In this document: piece by piece, positions 42,342 through 51,911 of the stretch
Layout of the letters: each line of letters begins with the position of its first letter
How positions within the stretch are numbered: position 1 is the first letter of the stretch
NCBI RefSeq assembly: GCF_031845375.1
Contig: NZ_JAVREK010000020.1
Location: 56,006-120,005, forward strand
Reading direction: 5' to 3'
From: Streptomonospora wellingtoniae
Lineage (GTDB): Bacteria; Actinomycetota; Actinomycetes; Streptosporangiales; Streptosporangiaceae
Length of the DNA stretch: 64,000 bases
The notes under the pieces: generated by a model
The model's database searches: none
The model's input: the letters and a program-made list of their open reading frames with translations, nothing else
Told to the model about the DNA's origin: nothing
Program-made: the position numbers and the translations under genes

Positions 42342-43009
42342 ATCCGCTCGACGTCGAGCAGCACGACGGCCTTGGCCTCTATGCGCAGCCACCCGCGCAG
42401 CGCGAATTCCGCCAGTGCCTTGTTGACGGTCTCGCGGGAGGCGCCGACGAGCTGGGCGAGCTCCTCCTGGGTCAGGTCGTGGTGCACGTGCAGGCCGTCC
42501 TCGCCCTCCTTGCCGAAGCGGTCGGCGAGGTCGAGCAGCTGCCCGGCGACACGCCCCGGCACGTCGGTGAAGACGAGGTCGCTCATGACGTCGTTGGTCC
42601 GGCGCAGCCGGCTGGCGAGCGCCTTGAGCAGCTGCAGGCTGACCTGGGGCTGCTGGGCGATGAACGGGCGCAGGTCGTCGTGGCCCAGACCCGCCAGCAC
42701 GGCGTCGGTGACGGCGATGGCGCTGGCGGTGCGCGGGCGGGGGTCGAACAGGGACAGCTCGCCGAACATCTCGCTCGGGCCCAGGACACTCAACAGGTTC
42801 TCGCGGCCGTCGACAGCGGCGCGGGTCAGCTTGACCTTGCCGCTGAGGATCACGTAGAGGCGGTCGCCCTCGTCGCCCTCGGAGAAGAGCGTCTGGCCGC
42901 GGCCCAACCGGACCTCGCTCACCGAGGCGCGAAGCGCGGCGGCACCCTCCTCGTCGAGTGCCTCGAAAAGAGGGGCCTTGCGCAGCACCTCGTTGGTCTC
43001 GTCCACCAC
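42323..43009 (-). CDS. crp: Crp/Fnr-family cAMP-receptor-type regulator
   Basis: 228 aa. The cyclic-nucleotide domain has the phosphate cassette GELSLFDPRPRTASA (about residues 84-98), and the C-terminal winged helix has TQEELAQLVGASRETVNKALAEFALRGWLR. GTG start with GGAGG upstream. It is the orthology group of Rv3676/streptomycete Crp, judged by neighbours nth and MBL. A Crp-like site lies in its own promoter region. Confidence 0.93.
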   Translation of the reverse strand: MVDETNEVLRKAPLFEALDEEGAAALRASVSEVRLGRGQTLFSEGDEGDRLYVILSGKVKLTRAAVDGRENLLSVLGPSEMFGELSLFDPRPRTASAIAVTDAVLAGLGHDDLRPFIAQQPQVSLQLLKALASRLRRTNDVMSDLVFTDVPGRVAGQLLDLADRFGKEGEDGLHVHHDLTQEELAQLVGASRETVNKALAEFALRGWLRIEAKAVVLLDVERMRRRAR

Positions 43010-43038
43010 TTCCTCCTTGCAAGCCTGACCGTCAACAG

Positions 43039-43054
43039 TGTGACGTATATCGCA
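43039..43054. promoter_or_regulatory. candidate Crp site in the crp/nth divergent region
   Basis: TGTGA-CGTATA-TCGCA matches TGTGA-N6-TCACA with one mismatch. It is 30 bp upstream of the crp start, a position suited to autoregulation. Confidence 0.5.
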
Positions 43055-43277
43055 CCCCGGTGGGAAACCACTTCGTTGCCTCGGCTTGTCGCCCGGGTGA
43101 CAAGCCGACCGCCACGGCCGACGTCAGCGCATCCGATCCTAGTTGCAATCCCGTTCCCGAAGGGTCCGGCCCGCCGAACTCCGACATTGCCGACATGGCA
43201 CGCCGCTCTCGGGGGCGCGGCCCCCGCCGCGGCCGCCCGGGCGCGGACGCCGCCGCGGGATACGTAGTCTTTGGGGC

Positions 43278-44054
43278 GTGCTCGGAGATCCTGCCACCCC
43301 TGCTCAGACCACCCCGTCCGACGCCGCACCTGACGACGGCGCGGCGCGGACACCCACGGGTGAGTCGCGTCTCGCACTCGTGAGACGCGCCCGACGGGTC
43401 AACCGGGAATTGGCCCGGTTGTATCCCGATGCGCACTGTGAGCTTGATTTCACCTCTCCGCTGGAGCTGCTGGTAGCGACCATCCTGTCGGCGCAGTGCA
43501 CCGACAAGCGCGTCAACCAGGTGACCCCGAAGCTCTTCGCCCGCTACCCTTCGGCGGCCGACTACGCCTCCGCCGACCGCGAGGAGCTGGAGGGGCTGAT
43601 CCGCTCCACCGGCTTCTACCGCTCCAAGACCAACAGCATCCTTGGCCTGGGCCGGAAGCTATGCGACGAGTACGGCGGCGATGTCCCCGGCGACCTGGAC
43701 GACCTGGTGCGGCTGCCCGGCGTCGGGCGCAAGACCGCCAACGTGGTGCTGGGCAACGCCTTCGGCGTACCGGGGCTCACCGTCGACACACATTTCGGCC
43801 GCCTGGTGCGCCGCTTCCGCTGGACGGAGGAGACCGATCCCGTCAAGGTCGAGCACGCGATCGGCGGCCTGTTCCCGCCCAAAGACTGGACCCTGCTTTC
43901 GCATCGCCTGATCTGGCACGGCCGCCGCGTCTGCCACTCGCGGCGCCCCGCTTGCGGTGCCTGTGAACTCGCCCGCTGGTGCCCCTCGTTCGGCGAGGGA
44001 CCCACCGATGAGGACACCGCGGCGGCGCTGGTGCGGAATGGCCCGTTCTCCTAG
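43278..44054 (+). CDS. nth: endonuclease III
   Basis: 258 aa from the GTG at 43278; TAGTCT lies 7 nt before it and no Shine-Dalgarno is seen. The helix-hairpin-helix LPGVGRKTANVVLGNAFG contains the catalytic Lys, VDTH the catalytic Asp, and CHSRRPACGACELARWC binds the 4Fe-4S cluster. It removes oxidised pyrimidines and nicks the abasic site in base excision repair. Confidence 0.95.
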   Translation: MLGDPATPAQTTPSDAAPDDGAARTPTGESRLALVRRARRVNRELARLYPDAHCELDFTSPLELLVATILSAQCTDKRVNQVTPKLFARYPSAADYASADREELEGLIRSTGFYRSKTNSILGLGRKLCDEYGGDVPGDLDDLVRLPGVGRKTANVVLGNAFGVPGLTVDTHFGRLVRRFRWTEETDPVKVEHAIGGLFPPKDWTLLSHRLIWHGRRVCHSRRPACGACELARWCPSFGEGPTDEDTAAALVRNGPFS

Positions 44055-44102
44055 GCGGTTCGCATCAGGCGGAGGCAACGGCCGGGAGGAGACGCGCACA
44101 GC

Positions 44103-44864
44103 ATGACCGCACGGGAATACGGCGAGCGGCGCCAGGACGGCCACGACGCGGAGGCCGGCGAGGCGCGCGGTGGCGCGCCCGAGGTCAGCACCCCCGACTG
44201 GCTCGCCTCCCTCGCCCGCGCGGGCGGGCGCATGGCCGTGCCCGCGACGATGCGCCCGCCCGAGTCCGGTGGGCGCAGGTCCGCCGTGCTCATCCTGTTC
44301 GGCGAGGGCGAGCACGGCCCCGACGTGCTCCTGATCCAGCGCAACAACGGGCTGCGGCGCCACTCCGGCCAGCCCGCCTTCCCCGGCGGCTCCTTCGAGC
44401 CCGATGACGAAGGGCCCGAGGACTGCGCAGTCCGCGAAGCCGTGGAGGAGACGGGAGTCGACCCGGTCGGTATCGAACTGCTGGGAAGGCTGCCCGAACT
44501 GTTCATCCGTCACAGCGGCTTTCGCGTGGTGCCCGTGCTGGCGTGGTGGCGCGAACCCTCCGACGTGCACCCCGCGGACTCCGGTGAGGTCGCCGGGGTG
44601 GTGCGGGTGCCCGTCGACGAGCTCGCAGATCCGGCCAACCGGGTGCGTGTGCGCCACCCCAACGGAACCACCGGGCCCGCGTTCCGCGTCCGCGGCATGC
44701 TGGTCTGGGGATTCACCGCCGCGATTCTGAACCGGCTGCTCGTTCTGGGAGGCTGGGAGCGGCCCTGGCTGGACGGCGCGGAGGCGGAACCCGTCCCCCT
44801 GCCCGGCGGACCCGACGAGGACGGTCGCGCGGCATCGCCGCCGGCCGGCCGCCGCAAGAGCTGA
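44103..44864 (+). CDS. Nudix hydrolase, CoA-diphosphatase type
   Basis: 253 aa. The RRHSGQPAFPGGSFEPDDEGPEDCAVREAVEETGV segment carries both the CoA-type signature before and the Nudix box itself (about residues 88-122). It matches Rv3672c-type proteins between nth and marP. The C-terminal 30 aa are disordered. Confidence 0.88.
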   Translation: MTAREYGERRQDGHDAEAGEARGGAPEVSTPDWLASLARAGGRMAVPATMRPPESGGRRSAVLILFGEGEHGPDVLLIQRNNGLRRHSGQPAFPGGSFEPDDEGPEDCAVREAVEETGVDPVGIELLGRLPELFIRHSGFRVVPVLAWWREPSDVHPADSGEVAGVVRVPVDELADPANRVRVRHPNGTTGPAFRVRGMLVWGFTAAILNRLLVLGGWERPWLDGAEAEPVPLPGGPDEDGRAASPPAGRRKS

Positions 44865-44882
44865 GAAGAGCGCGAGGTGATG

Positions 44883-46073
44883 ATGGACGGCATCGTCCTC
44901 GACGCCGCCCTGGTGGTCCTGGTGCTCCTCTTCGCGGCGTCGGGATACCGGCAGGGGTTCATCGTCGGGGTCATGAGCTTCGCCGGTTTCATCGGCGGAG
45001 GGGTGCTGGCCGCCCTTGGCGCGCCGGCGCTCATCCAGCAGGTGGTGGCCGACGCCGGGCGCCAGGCTCTGCTCGCGGTCGCCGTGGTGTTCCTGTGCGC
45101 GGCCATGGGCCAGTTCGCCGCCTCCTATCTGGGCGCCGTGGTGCGCAACCGCGTCACCTGGGAGTCCGCGCGGGTCCTCGACGCGATGGGCGGTGCCCTG
45201 GTCAGCGCGCTGTCGGTGCTGCTGGTGGCCTGGCTGGTCGGCAGCGCCGTCGCCAACTCCGCGATCCCCGTACTCAACACTCAGGTTCAGCAGTCGCGGG
45301 TGCTGCACGCGGTCGACCGGGCCATGCCCGAGGTGACCCAGACGTGGTTCTCCAAATTCCGCCGGATCGTCGACCAGAGCGCGTTCCCCCAGGTGTTCAG
45401 CGGCCTGGGGACCGGCGAGCCGGCCGAGGTGCAGCCGCCCGACCCCGACGTCCTCGACACCCCGGGGCTGCGCGACGCCAGCCAGAGCGTGGTCAAGGTG
45501 CTGGGCACCGCGCCCAGCTGCCAGCGGCGCGTCGAGGGGACCGGGTTCGTCTACTCGGACGGGCACATCATGACCAACGCGCACGTGGTCGCCGGCGTCA
45601 CCCAGGATCTGCGGGTGGTCACCCGTTCCGGCCAGCAGTTGACCGCCACGGTGGTGCTCTACGATCCGCAGCAGGACATCGCCGTCCTCGACGTGGACGG
45701 CCTCGACCTGGAGCCGCTGGACTTCGACCAGGAGGCGGCCAAGGGCGACGACGCCGTGGTCGCGGGCTTCCCGCGCAACAACGGCTTTACCGCGGTGCCC
45801 GCGCGCATCCGCGCCGAGCAGACCGCGCAGGGGCCCGACTTCTACCACTCCCAGCAGGTGAGCCGGGAGATCTACCAGATCCGCGCCGAAGTCCGCCCGG
45901 GCAACTCCGGCGGCCCGCTGATCTCCCCCGACGGCGACGTGTACGGGGTCGTCTTCGCCGCGGCGACCAACGAGGACGAGACGGGCTACGTACTCACAGC
46001 CCACGAGGTCGCGGCCAACGCCCAGCAGGGCGCCTCCGCGTCCGGGGAGGTCTCGACCCAGGAGTGCGACTGA
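44883..46073 (+). CDS. marP: membrane serine protease, MarP type
   Basis: 396 aa from the ATG at 44883 (GAGG 5 nt away); GTG at 44877 and ATG at 44880 are in frame. Four transmembrane segments of a CvpA-like domain (about 1-130) are followed by a periplasmic trypsin-like domain with His in TNAHVVAG, Asp in QQDIAVLDV and Ser in RPGNSGGPL. In M. tuberculosis MarP maintains intrabacterial pH via the hydrolase RipA. Cys residues near the N- and C-ends of the protease (PSCQRR, TQECD) could form the known disulfide. Confidence 0.93.
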   Translation: MDGIVLDAALVVLVLLFAASGYRQGFIVGVMSFAGFIGGGVLAALGAPALIQQVVADAGRQALLAVAVVFLCAAMGQFAASYLGAVVRNRVTWESARVLDAMGGALVSALSVLLVAWLVGSAVANSAIPVLNTQVQQSRVLHAVDRAMPEVTQTWFSKFRRIVDQSAFPQVFSGLGTGEPAEVQPPDPDVLDTPGLRDASQSVVKVLGTAPSCQRRVEGTGFVYSDGHIMTNAHVVAGVTQDLRVVTRSGQQLTATVVLYDPQQDIAVLDVDGLDLEPLDFDQEAAKGDDAVVAGFPRNNGFTAVPARIRAEQTAQGPDFYHSQQVSREIYQIRAEVRPGNSGGPLISPDGDVYGVVFAAATNEDETGYVLTAHEVAANAQQGASASGEVSTQECD

Positions 46074-46460
46074 CGACCGCGGGCGGAAGCGCCGGCGGGC
46101 CGAGGATCGGCCTCGACGGCTTCCCGCCCAACGCGGCTCGCAGCCCGATCGAGCGGGCGTTCGGGGGCCGGTCGAGCACGGGGTGAACGTTTACGCGGTC
46201 AGGATCGACCACGGCGCGGCTGGTCCGCGCTCGACGGCCGTGGGCACGCGGCGCCGACCTGCGGGCGTCGTATGGCCGCTGAGGGCCGGGGAGGGCCGAC
46301 GCGCGGCCGGGCCACGGTGCCGCCGGGCGACGACCGCCGACCGACACGGGCCACGGGTCGGCGCGGTCGCGGGGGCCACGCGCGGGCGCGTGTCCCGCGG
46401 GTCGCGCCGCCGCCCCGCGGAGGCCGGGCCGACGCGGGGCGGGAACGGCGCTGAAGCGCC
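46074..46460. other. convergent intergenic region, no gene seen
   Basis: Very GC-rich sequence between the marP-type gene and the BldG-partner gene. Frames here have skewed Arg/Gly/Ala content and no start signals. Confidence 0.5.
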
Positions 46461-47009
46461 TCAGCCGACGAGTTCGGAGTCGGCGTCGGGGTCGGATTTG
46501 CCCAGGGGCCAGCTCATCCGGACGACGGTGCCGTCCTCGTGCGGTTCGATGCTGACCTCGTCGGCGAGTCCGAGGATCACGGCGAGGCCGACATCGGGTG
46601 AGAGCCCCGAAACCCCGTCGGACGGGGCGCCGTCAGCGATGTCGAGCTCGGCGGCGGGGTCTTCGAATGCCGTCGCCGGCTCCTTGGCCGGAGCGCAGTC
46701 GAACACCACGACCTCGAAGCGCTGTGCCGCCTTGCCGTTGTGGGACGCGCGTTCGGCGGGTTTGCCGGAAGACGCATCGGCTTCCCGGGTGGTGTCGGCC
46801 CTGTCGATCAGATCGAGCTGGATCGGACGCCCGGGGCAGTGGACGCGGTGCGCCTCGACGGCACGGGAGCACGCCTCGCCGACCGCCAGCCGAATCTCGT
46901 CGAGGGCGGACTCGGCGATGCCTGCCCGCCTGGCCACGGCCGTGGCCATGAGCCGGGCCGTGCGCACATGGGCGGGCAGCGCGCTGATCGTGAGCTGGAC
47001 GAGTGCCAT
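46461..47009 (-). CDS. anti-sigma-type ATP-binding protein, BldG partner
   Basis: 182 aa. The N-box region DEIRLAVGEACSRAVEAH (about residues 38-55) and the late LSPDVGLAVILGLADEV (G-box-like) belong to the HATPase fold of RsbW/SpoIIAB proteins. A long acidic insert (about 75-125) separates them. It lies 19 bp after bldG, as the SCO3548-type gene does in streptomycetes. It would phosphorylate or sequester BldG (known for the family). Confidence 0.85.
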   Translation of the reverse strand: MALVQLTISALPAHVRTARLMATAVARRAGIAESALDEIRLAVGEACSRAVEAHRVHCPGRPIQLDLIDRADTTREADASSGKPAERASHNGKAAQRFEVVVFDCAPAKEPATAFEDPAAELDIADGAPSDGVSGLSPDVGLAVILGLADEVSIEPHEDGTVVRMSWPLGKSDPDADSELVG

Positions 47010-47028
47010 GGGATCGCTCGTAACGCAG

Positions 47029-47376
47029 CTACTTGGACTGGCGCTTGTCGATGGCTTCCTGGACGGAGTCGTAGATGCCGAAGACCTTGGTCAGTCCGGT
47101 GATCCGGAAGATCTTCAGGATGCGCTCCTGTGTGCACACCAGGTCGAGTGTGCCGTCGTGCGCCCGCACCCGCTTCAGGCCGCCAACGAGCACGCCGAGA
47201 CCCGTCGAGTCGAGGAACTCCACCTTCTCCATGTTCACCACGAGGTGGAAGTTGCCCTTGTTGACGAGATCGATCAGCAGCTCACGCAGCCGGGGCGCGG
47301 TATAGACGTCGATCTCACCCTCGACGACGACGATCTCCGTGTCGTCCTGCGTGTGGTGATCAAGCTTCAAGTCCAC
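47029..47376 (-). CDS. bldG: anti-anti-sigma factor BldG
   Basis: 115 aa, a single STAS domain: EIVVVEGEIDVYTAPRLREL, the phosphorylated Ser in FLDSTGLGVLVGGLKRV, and GLTKVFGIYDSVQEAI. The sequence and the downstream kinase-like gene fit streptomycete BldG, which controls morphological differentiation and stress sigma factors. The GTG start follows GGAGG at a good distance. Confidence 0.95.
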   Translation of the reverse strand: MDLKLDHHTQDDTEIVVVEGEIDVYTAPRLRELLIDLVNKGNFHLVVNMEKVEFLDSTGLGVLVGGLKRVRAHDGTLDLVCTQERILKIFRITGLTKVFGIYDSVQEAIDKRQSK

Positions 47377-47676
47377 TAGTCCTCCAGCGCCGAACCGCGA
47401 AAAGCCGCGAGTGATCTCTGCCGGGCGTTACCCCACAGTGCGGCATTCAACCACGCTTGCCCTTCGCATCTGCCTGTTATGCACAAGAAACCGCGACAGC
47501 GCGGAACCCTTCCCGCGGATGCCACACTGAAACGGGGGTCGATCAGTGCCATCACACGTGCTGCCTGCCGAGGAGGGGTCGGGTTGACCGGATCCGCTCC
47601 CCGCGCACGCGGGGACGCTTCCCCAGGGGAGCCCGCGCATCACCGGTTGTGGCGTGACCATACCCGGAATTCGCAG
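47377..47676. other. bldG/helicase divergent regulatory region
   Basis: 300 bp without a supported gene. It holds the promoters of bldG and of the helicase; an in-frame extension of the helicase into it lacks a ribosome site and has atypical composition. Confidence 0.5.
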
Positions 47677-50037
47677 GTGACACATGTGGAGCTGCTGCCG
47701 CATGGCCGCGGGGTAAGCGAACACTGGCCAGACTGGACACCGTCCTCTGTACGTGAGCGGCTCGCTGATCAGGGGATCACGGCTCCGTGGTCCCACCAGG
47801 CGGCCGCCGCGGATCTCGCGCGCTCCGGTAGCAATGTGATCATAGCCACCGGCACCGCGTCGGGGAAATCGCTCTCCTTCCTGCTGCCCTGCGCCGAAGC
47901 CGCCGAGCAGGGCGGAACGGTGCTCTACATCTCCCCGGCCAAGGCGCTGGCCGCCGACCAGCGGCGCGCGGTGGCCGGTCTCGGCCTCTCTTACCTGCGC
48001 CCGGCCGCCTACGACGGCGACACCCCGCGCGAGGAGCGCGCCTGGATCCGCGCGAACGCCAACTACGTGCTGACCAACCCCGACATGCTGCACCACGCGG
48101 TCCTGGGCAACCACGCCGCATGGTCGCCGTTCCTGCGGCGGCTGCGCTACGTCGTGATCGACGAGGCACACCGCTACCGGGGCGTGTTCGGCTCGCACGT
48201 CGCCCAGATCGTGCGGCGGCTGCGGCGGATCTGCGCCCGCTACCGCAGCGAGCCCGTCTTCATTCTCGCCTCGGCCACCACGGGCACCCCCGAGGAGAGC
48301 GCCTCCCGGCTGATCGGCCTGCCGGTGCGCGCCGTCACCGAGGACGCCTCCCCGCGCCCGGAGCTGCGCTTCGCGCTGATCGAGCCGGAGCTGACCGACG
48401 AGAAGGGCGAGAACGGCGCACCCGTGCGTCGCACGGCGCCGGCCGAGGCCGCCCACGTCCTGGCCGATCTCGCCGAGGAGGGCGTGCGCACGCTCGCCTT
48501 CGTCCGGTCCCGCCAGGCGTCGGAGGTGGTGGCGCTGACCGCGCAGCGCATCCTGCGCGAGCGCGAGTCCCGCTCCGCGGCGCGCCTGCGTGGGCGGAGC
48601 GCCGACGGGGGCGGGGCGGCACCGGCGGACGTGGAGAAGCCGGCGGACGTGGAGGGCACGGTTCGCACTGGCACGGGCGGGGCGGGCGGGCCGCCCGGCG
48701 GCAGGCTGTCGGAGCGCGTCGCCGCCTACCGCGCCGGGTACCTCGCCGACGACCGGCGGAGCCTGGAAGACGCGCTGCGCAGCGGCGAGCTGCTCGGGCT
48801 GGCGACGACCAACGCGCTCGAGCTCGGCGTCGACATCACCGGCCTGGACGCCGTGGTCATCACCGGATGGCCGGGCACCCTGGCGTCGCTGTGGCAGCAG
48901 GCCGGGCGCGCGGGCCGTACCGGAGGCGACGCGCTGGCGGTTTTCATCGCCCGCGACGACCCGCTGGACACCTATCTGGTGCACCATCCCGAAGCCGTCT
49001 TCGGGCGGCCGGTCGAAGCCGCGGTGCTCGATCCCGACAACCCCTACGTCCTGGGCCCGCACCTGTGCGCGGCCGCGTCGGAGATCCCGCTGACCCGCGA
49101 CGACCTCGACCTGTTCGGCTCCGAAGCCGCCGGCGTGCTCGACGGCCTGGTCGAGCAGGGCCTGCTGCGCCGCCGTCCGCGCGGCTGGTTCTGGACCCGG
49201 CGCGACCGCGCCTCCGCACTGGCCGACCTGCGCGGGTCGGGCGGACCCCCGGTGCAGATCGTCGACTCCTCCAGCGGCCAGCTGCTGGGCACCGTCGACG
49301 AGGCCGCCGCGCACGGCACCGTCCACGACGGCGCGGTCTACCTGCACCAAGGGCTGACCTACGTGGTCGACGCGCTCGACCTGGAGGAGTCGGTGGCTCT
49401 CGTGCACAGCGAGGCCCCCGACCACAGCACCTGGGCGCGCGACACCACCGAGGTCGAGGTGCTGCGCACGCTGCGCGGCCGGGACTGGGGACCGGAGTCG
49501 GCCGTGCGGTTCGGCGAGGTCGAGGTCACCCGCCAAGTGGTCTCCTACCTCAAGCGCGACGTCCGCACCGGTGCGGTCCTCGGCGAGCAGCCCTTGGACC
49601 TGCCCGAGCGGCGGCTGAACTCGCGTGCGGTGTGGTGGACCCTCGCGCCCGAGGCGACCGACCGGCTGCGCAAGGCCGACGTGGACGTGCGCGGAGCCGC
49701 TCACGCCGCCGAGCACGCCGCGATCGGCCTGCTTCCGCTGTTCGCCACCTGCGACCGCTGGGACATCGGCGGTGTCTCGACCGCGCTGCACGCCGACACC
49801 GGCTGCCTGACGGTCTTCGTCTACGACGGTCACGAGGGCGGCGCCGGGTTCGCCGAACGCGGCTACGCGGCGGCCCGCGAATGGCTGACCGCGACCCGCC
49901 AGGCCATCGCCGGCTGCGAGTGCGCCGAAGGCTGCCCTTCGTGTATCCAGTCGCCCAAGTGCGGCAACGGAAACGACCCCCTCAGCAAGTCGGGCGCTCT
50001 GCGCCTGATCGACGCCGTCCTCGACGGCGGGGCGTAG
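47677..50037 (+). CDS. DEAD/DEAH-box helicase with MZB (DUF1998) domain, MrfA-like
   Basis: 786 aa from the GTG at 47677 (start uncertain; frame open from 47479). Motif I ATGTASGKS, motif II DEAH in VVIDEAHRYRGV, a disordered insert near residues 300-340, then the second RecA domain with ALELGVDI and QQAGRAGR. The C-terminal zinc site CAEGCPSCIQSPKCGNG is diagnostic of MrfA/YprA helicases, which repair mitomycin-type lesions. It corresponds to Rv3649. Confidence 0.92.
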   Translation: MTHVELLPHGRGVSEHWPDWTPSSVRERLADQGITAPWSHQAAAADLARSGSNVIIATGTASGKSLSFLLPCAEAAEQGGTVLYISPAKALAADQRRAVAGLGLSYLRPAAYDGDTPREERAWIRANANYVLTNPDMLHHAVLGNHAAWSPFLRRLRYVVIDEAHRYRGVFGSHVAQIVRRLRRICARYRSEPVFILASATTGTPEESASRLIGLPVRAVTEDASPRPELRFALIEPELTDEKGENGAPVRRTAPAEAAHVLADLAEEGVRTLAFVRSRQASEVVALTAQRILRERESRSAARLRGRSADGGGAAPADVEKPADVEGTVRTGTGGAGGPPGGRLSERVAAYRAGYLADDRRSLEDALRSGELLGLATTNALELGVDITGLDAVVITGWPGTLASLWQQAGRAGRTGGDALAVFIARDDPLDTYLVHHPEAVFGRPVEAAVLDPDNPYVLGPHLCAAASEIPLTRDDLDLFGSEAAGVLDGLVEQGLLRRRPRGWFWTRRDRASALADLRGSGGPPVQIVDSSSGQLLGTVDEAAAHGTVHDGAVYLHQGLTYVVDALDLEESVALVHSEAPDHSTWARDTTEVEVLRTLRGRDWGPESAVRFGEVEVTRQVVSYLKRDVRTGAVLGEQPLDLPERRLNSRAVWWTLAPEATDRLRKADVDVRGAAHAAEHAAIGLLPLFATCDRWDIGGVSTALHADTGCLTVFVYDGHEGGAGFAERGYAAAREWLTATRQAIAGCECAEGCPSCIQSPKCGNGNDPLSKSGALRLIDAVLDGGA

Positions 50038-50351
50038 CGGCGCGCGGCGCGGTTCGGCGTAGCGGGGCGCCGCGAGAAGCGCAGGGCCATGCCCCGCCGC
50101 GGCCCCCGAAGCCGGTGGCCAGGGGCGGTGGTCTCCGGCGTGGCAGGCGGTGAGGTTCGTCGAGCGCGGCGGGTCTGGCGGCCCGGCGGGATAGGAGGGT
50201 CCAGCAGAGGCGGCGTCCGGCGCGGATTCCGGCGGTGTGCATCGTCCACAGCCTGGGAATCCGGCTTTCGGCCGCCGGCCTGCCGGGCGATGGTGGATAC
50301 AGACCGTGTGATCGAACCGACTCACGGTGTGTCCACCGCTTGGAGGCAGCC
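50038..50351. other. intergenic region upstream of the pilin operon, no gene seen
   Basis: Nothing recognisable; GGAGG at 50342-50346 is the ribosome site of the next gene. Confidence 0.5.
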
Positions 50352-50711
50352 GTGTCCGTTGTCCCCTTTCTCCTTCCAACACCGCGTGTGTCGCATCGAC
50401 GGCCATCGACCGCATTCGGCCGGGTGCGGTGCGTACAGCGTGCGCGGCGTGTGCGGGGCGGCCGGCGCCGGACCGCGGAGTTCGTGAGCCTTGCCGCTGC
50501 AGCGGCGGCGATCCGCGGCAGCGGCGCCGTCCTCGGCGCCCGGCCACGCGCCGCGATGCGCGGCGACCGCGGCATGTCGACTGCCGAGTACGCGCTCGGG
50601 ACCGTGACGGCCTGCGCATTCGCGGCTGTCCTGTTCGCGATCCTCACAAGCGACGAAGTCCGCGCCGCCGTCACCCGGATCGTCACCGATGCGCTGCAGA
50701 TCGACGGATGA
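50352..50711 (+). CDS. DUF4244 (Flp-pilin-like) protein
   Basis: 119 aa from the GTG at 50352, which has GGAGG 5 nt upstream; a shorter start at ATG 50556 is possible. The C-terminal part DRGMSTAEYALGTVTACAFAAVLFAILTS is a prepilin-type motif: a Gly, then Glu at +5 and a hydrophobic helix, as in Flp pilins. It is probably the pilus subunit of the Tad system downstream. The N-terminal basic leader is long for a prepilin. Confidence 0.75.
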   Translation: MSVVPFLLPTPRVSHRRPSTAFGRVRCVQRARRVRGGRRRTAEFVSLAAAAAAIRGSGAVLGARPRAAMRGDRGMSTAEYALGTVTACAFAAVLFAILTSDEVRAAVTRIVTDALQIDG

Positions 50712-51249
50712 GCGGGGCGGCGTCACCGCCGAGACCGCGGCCGCGCTGCCCAGCCTCGTGCTCATGCTCGGTGTAGCACTGGCGGCGGTCCAGGCGGGGG
50801 CGGTCCACGTGGCCTGCGTCGACTCCGCACGCACCGGCGCGCGCGCATTGGCTCGCGGCGAGACCGGACACGCCGTCCGCGCAGCGGTCGACCGCATCGC
50901 CCCCGACTCGGCGCGGGTCGAGCTCGCGACCGGCGGCGGCATGGCGCGGGTGACCGTCACGGCTCCGGTTCCGATCGGTCCGCTGGCAGACCTGCCGATA
51001 GAGGTCGAGGGCGTCGCCGCCACGCCGCTGGAGTCCCTGGAGCCCTCGAAAGAGCTGGAGTCCCTGGGAGGTCTGGAGGGCCCGATGGTGCCGGGGCACG
51101 GCGAGGCAGCGGTGGAAGGGCGGGGGAGCGGCCAGGAAGCACTGGACGGGCAGGGTGCAGGCGAACCCGAGGAGTCCGAGGCCGCCGAGTCCGGCGGAGC
51201 GGCAGCGGCGCCCGGCCCCTGCCCGGCGGAATGTCGAGCGGGTCCGTGA
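50689..51249 (+). CDS. TadE-family minor pilin
   Basis: 186 aa. DERGGVTAETAAALPSLVLMLGVALAAVQAG is the TadE signature with Gly/Glu processing motif and transmembrane helix. The soluble part to about residue 110 is beta-rich, then an acidic Gly/Glu tail ends in a CPAEC pair. It overlaps the pilin gene by 23 bp and the next gene by 19 bp. Confidence 0.82.
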   Translation: MRCRSTDERGGVTAETAAALPSLVLMLGVALAAVQAGAVHVACVDSARTGARALARGETGHAVRAAVDRIAPDSARVELATGGGMARVTVTAPVPIGPLADLPIEVEGVAATPLESLEPSKELESLGGLEGPMVPGHGEAAVEGRGSGQEALDGQGAGEPEESEAAESGGAAAAPGPCPAECRAGP

Positions 51250-51737
51250 TATCAGGGCCCGGGGCCGCCTTCCGGGGGCGGCCGGTCGCCCCCCGTCGAG
51301 CGGCGGGAGAGACGGCGCGGCCACACGTGCCCTGTGGCGGAGTCCCTGCCCTTGCGCACGCGGCCCGGCGCGGCGCAGACGCCGGGTCGGCGACCGTCTG
51401 GGTGCTCGCCCTGTGCGGCGTGGTGCTGTTCGCCGCCTCGGCGGTCGTGCTTGTGGCAGGGGTACGGGTCGATCGCCACCGGGCGGCGACGGCGGCCGAC
51501 CTTGCCGCGCTCGCGGGAGCGGAGCGGTTGTCCGAAGGGGAGCGCTCGTCTTGCGCCGCTGCGCGCGCGACCGCCGAGGCCAACGGTGCCGAACTGACGC
51601 GATGCCGACTCGCAGCAGATCTTTCGCTGCACGTGAGCACGCGTGTTCCCGCCCGGATGCGGCTCGGGTCCGTCACCGCCCACGCCCGAGCCGGCCCGCA
51701 CCGCTCGCCTTGGGGACTGCACGGCCCGGACGCCTGA
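51231..51737 (+). CDS. TadE/TadG-like protein (Rv3654c type)
   Basis: 168 aa. An N-terminal basic stretch is followed by DAGSATVWVLALCGVVLFAASAVVLVAGVRVDRHRAATAADLAALAGAE, the pattern of the helicase-neighbourhood TadE-like family. Two later Cys residues (SCAAAR, RCRLA) could pair. The true start may be later than 51231, since the first 45 residues are low-complexity. Confidence 0.78.
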   Translation: MSSGSVISGPGAAFRGRPVAPRRAAGETARPHVPCGGVPALAHAARRGADAGSATVWVLALCGVVLFAASAVVLVAGVRVDRHRAATAADLAALAGAERLSEGERSSCAAARATAEANGAELTRCRLAADLSLHVSTRVPARMRLGSVTAHARAGPHRSPWGLHGPDA

Positions 51738-51911
51738 GCCGAGCACGTCGAGGCCGCCCTTCCCCGGACCCGCTGACAGGCGCGATCAGCTCGGGCTTCC
51801 GCCGGGTGTCCTCGCGACGAGGCGGCGGGGGCGGAGGTCTCGGCCCCTGCTGCTCGGCCTCATCCGCTCGGTGCGGGCCTCGCCTGCCCGAACCGTCGGA
51901 CGGAGTCCTGT

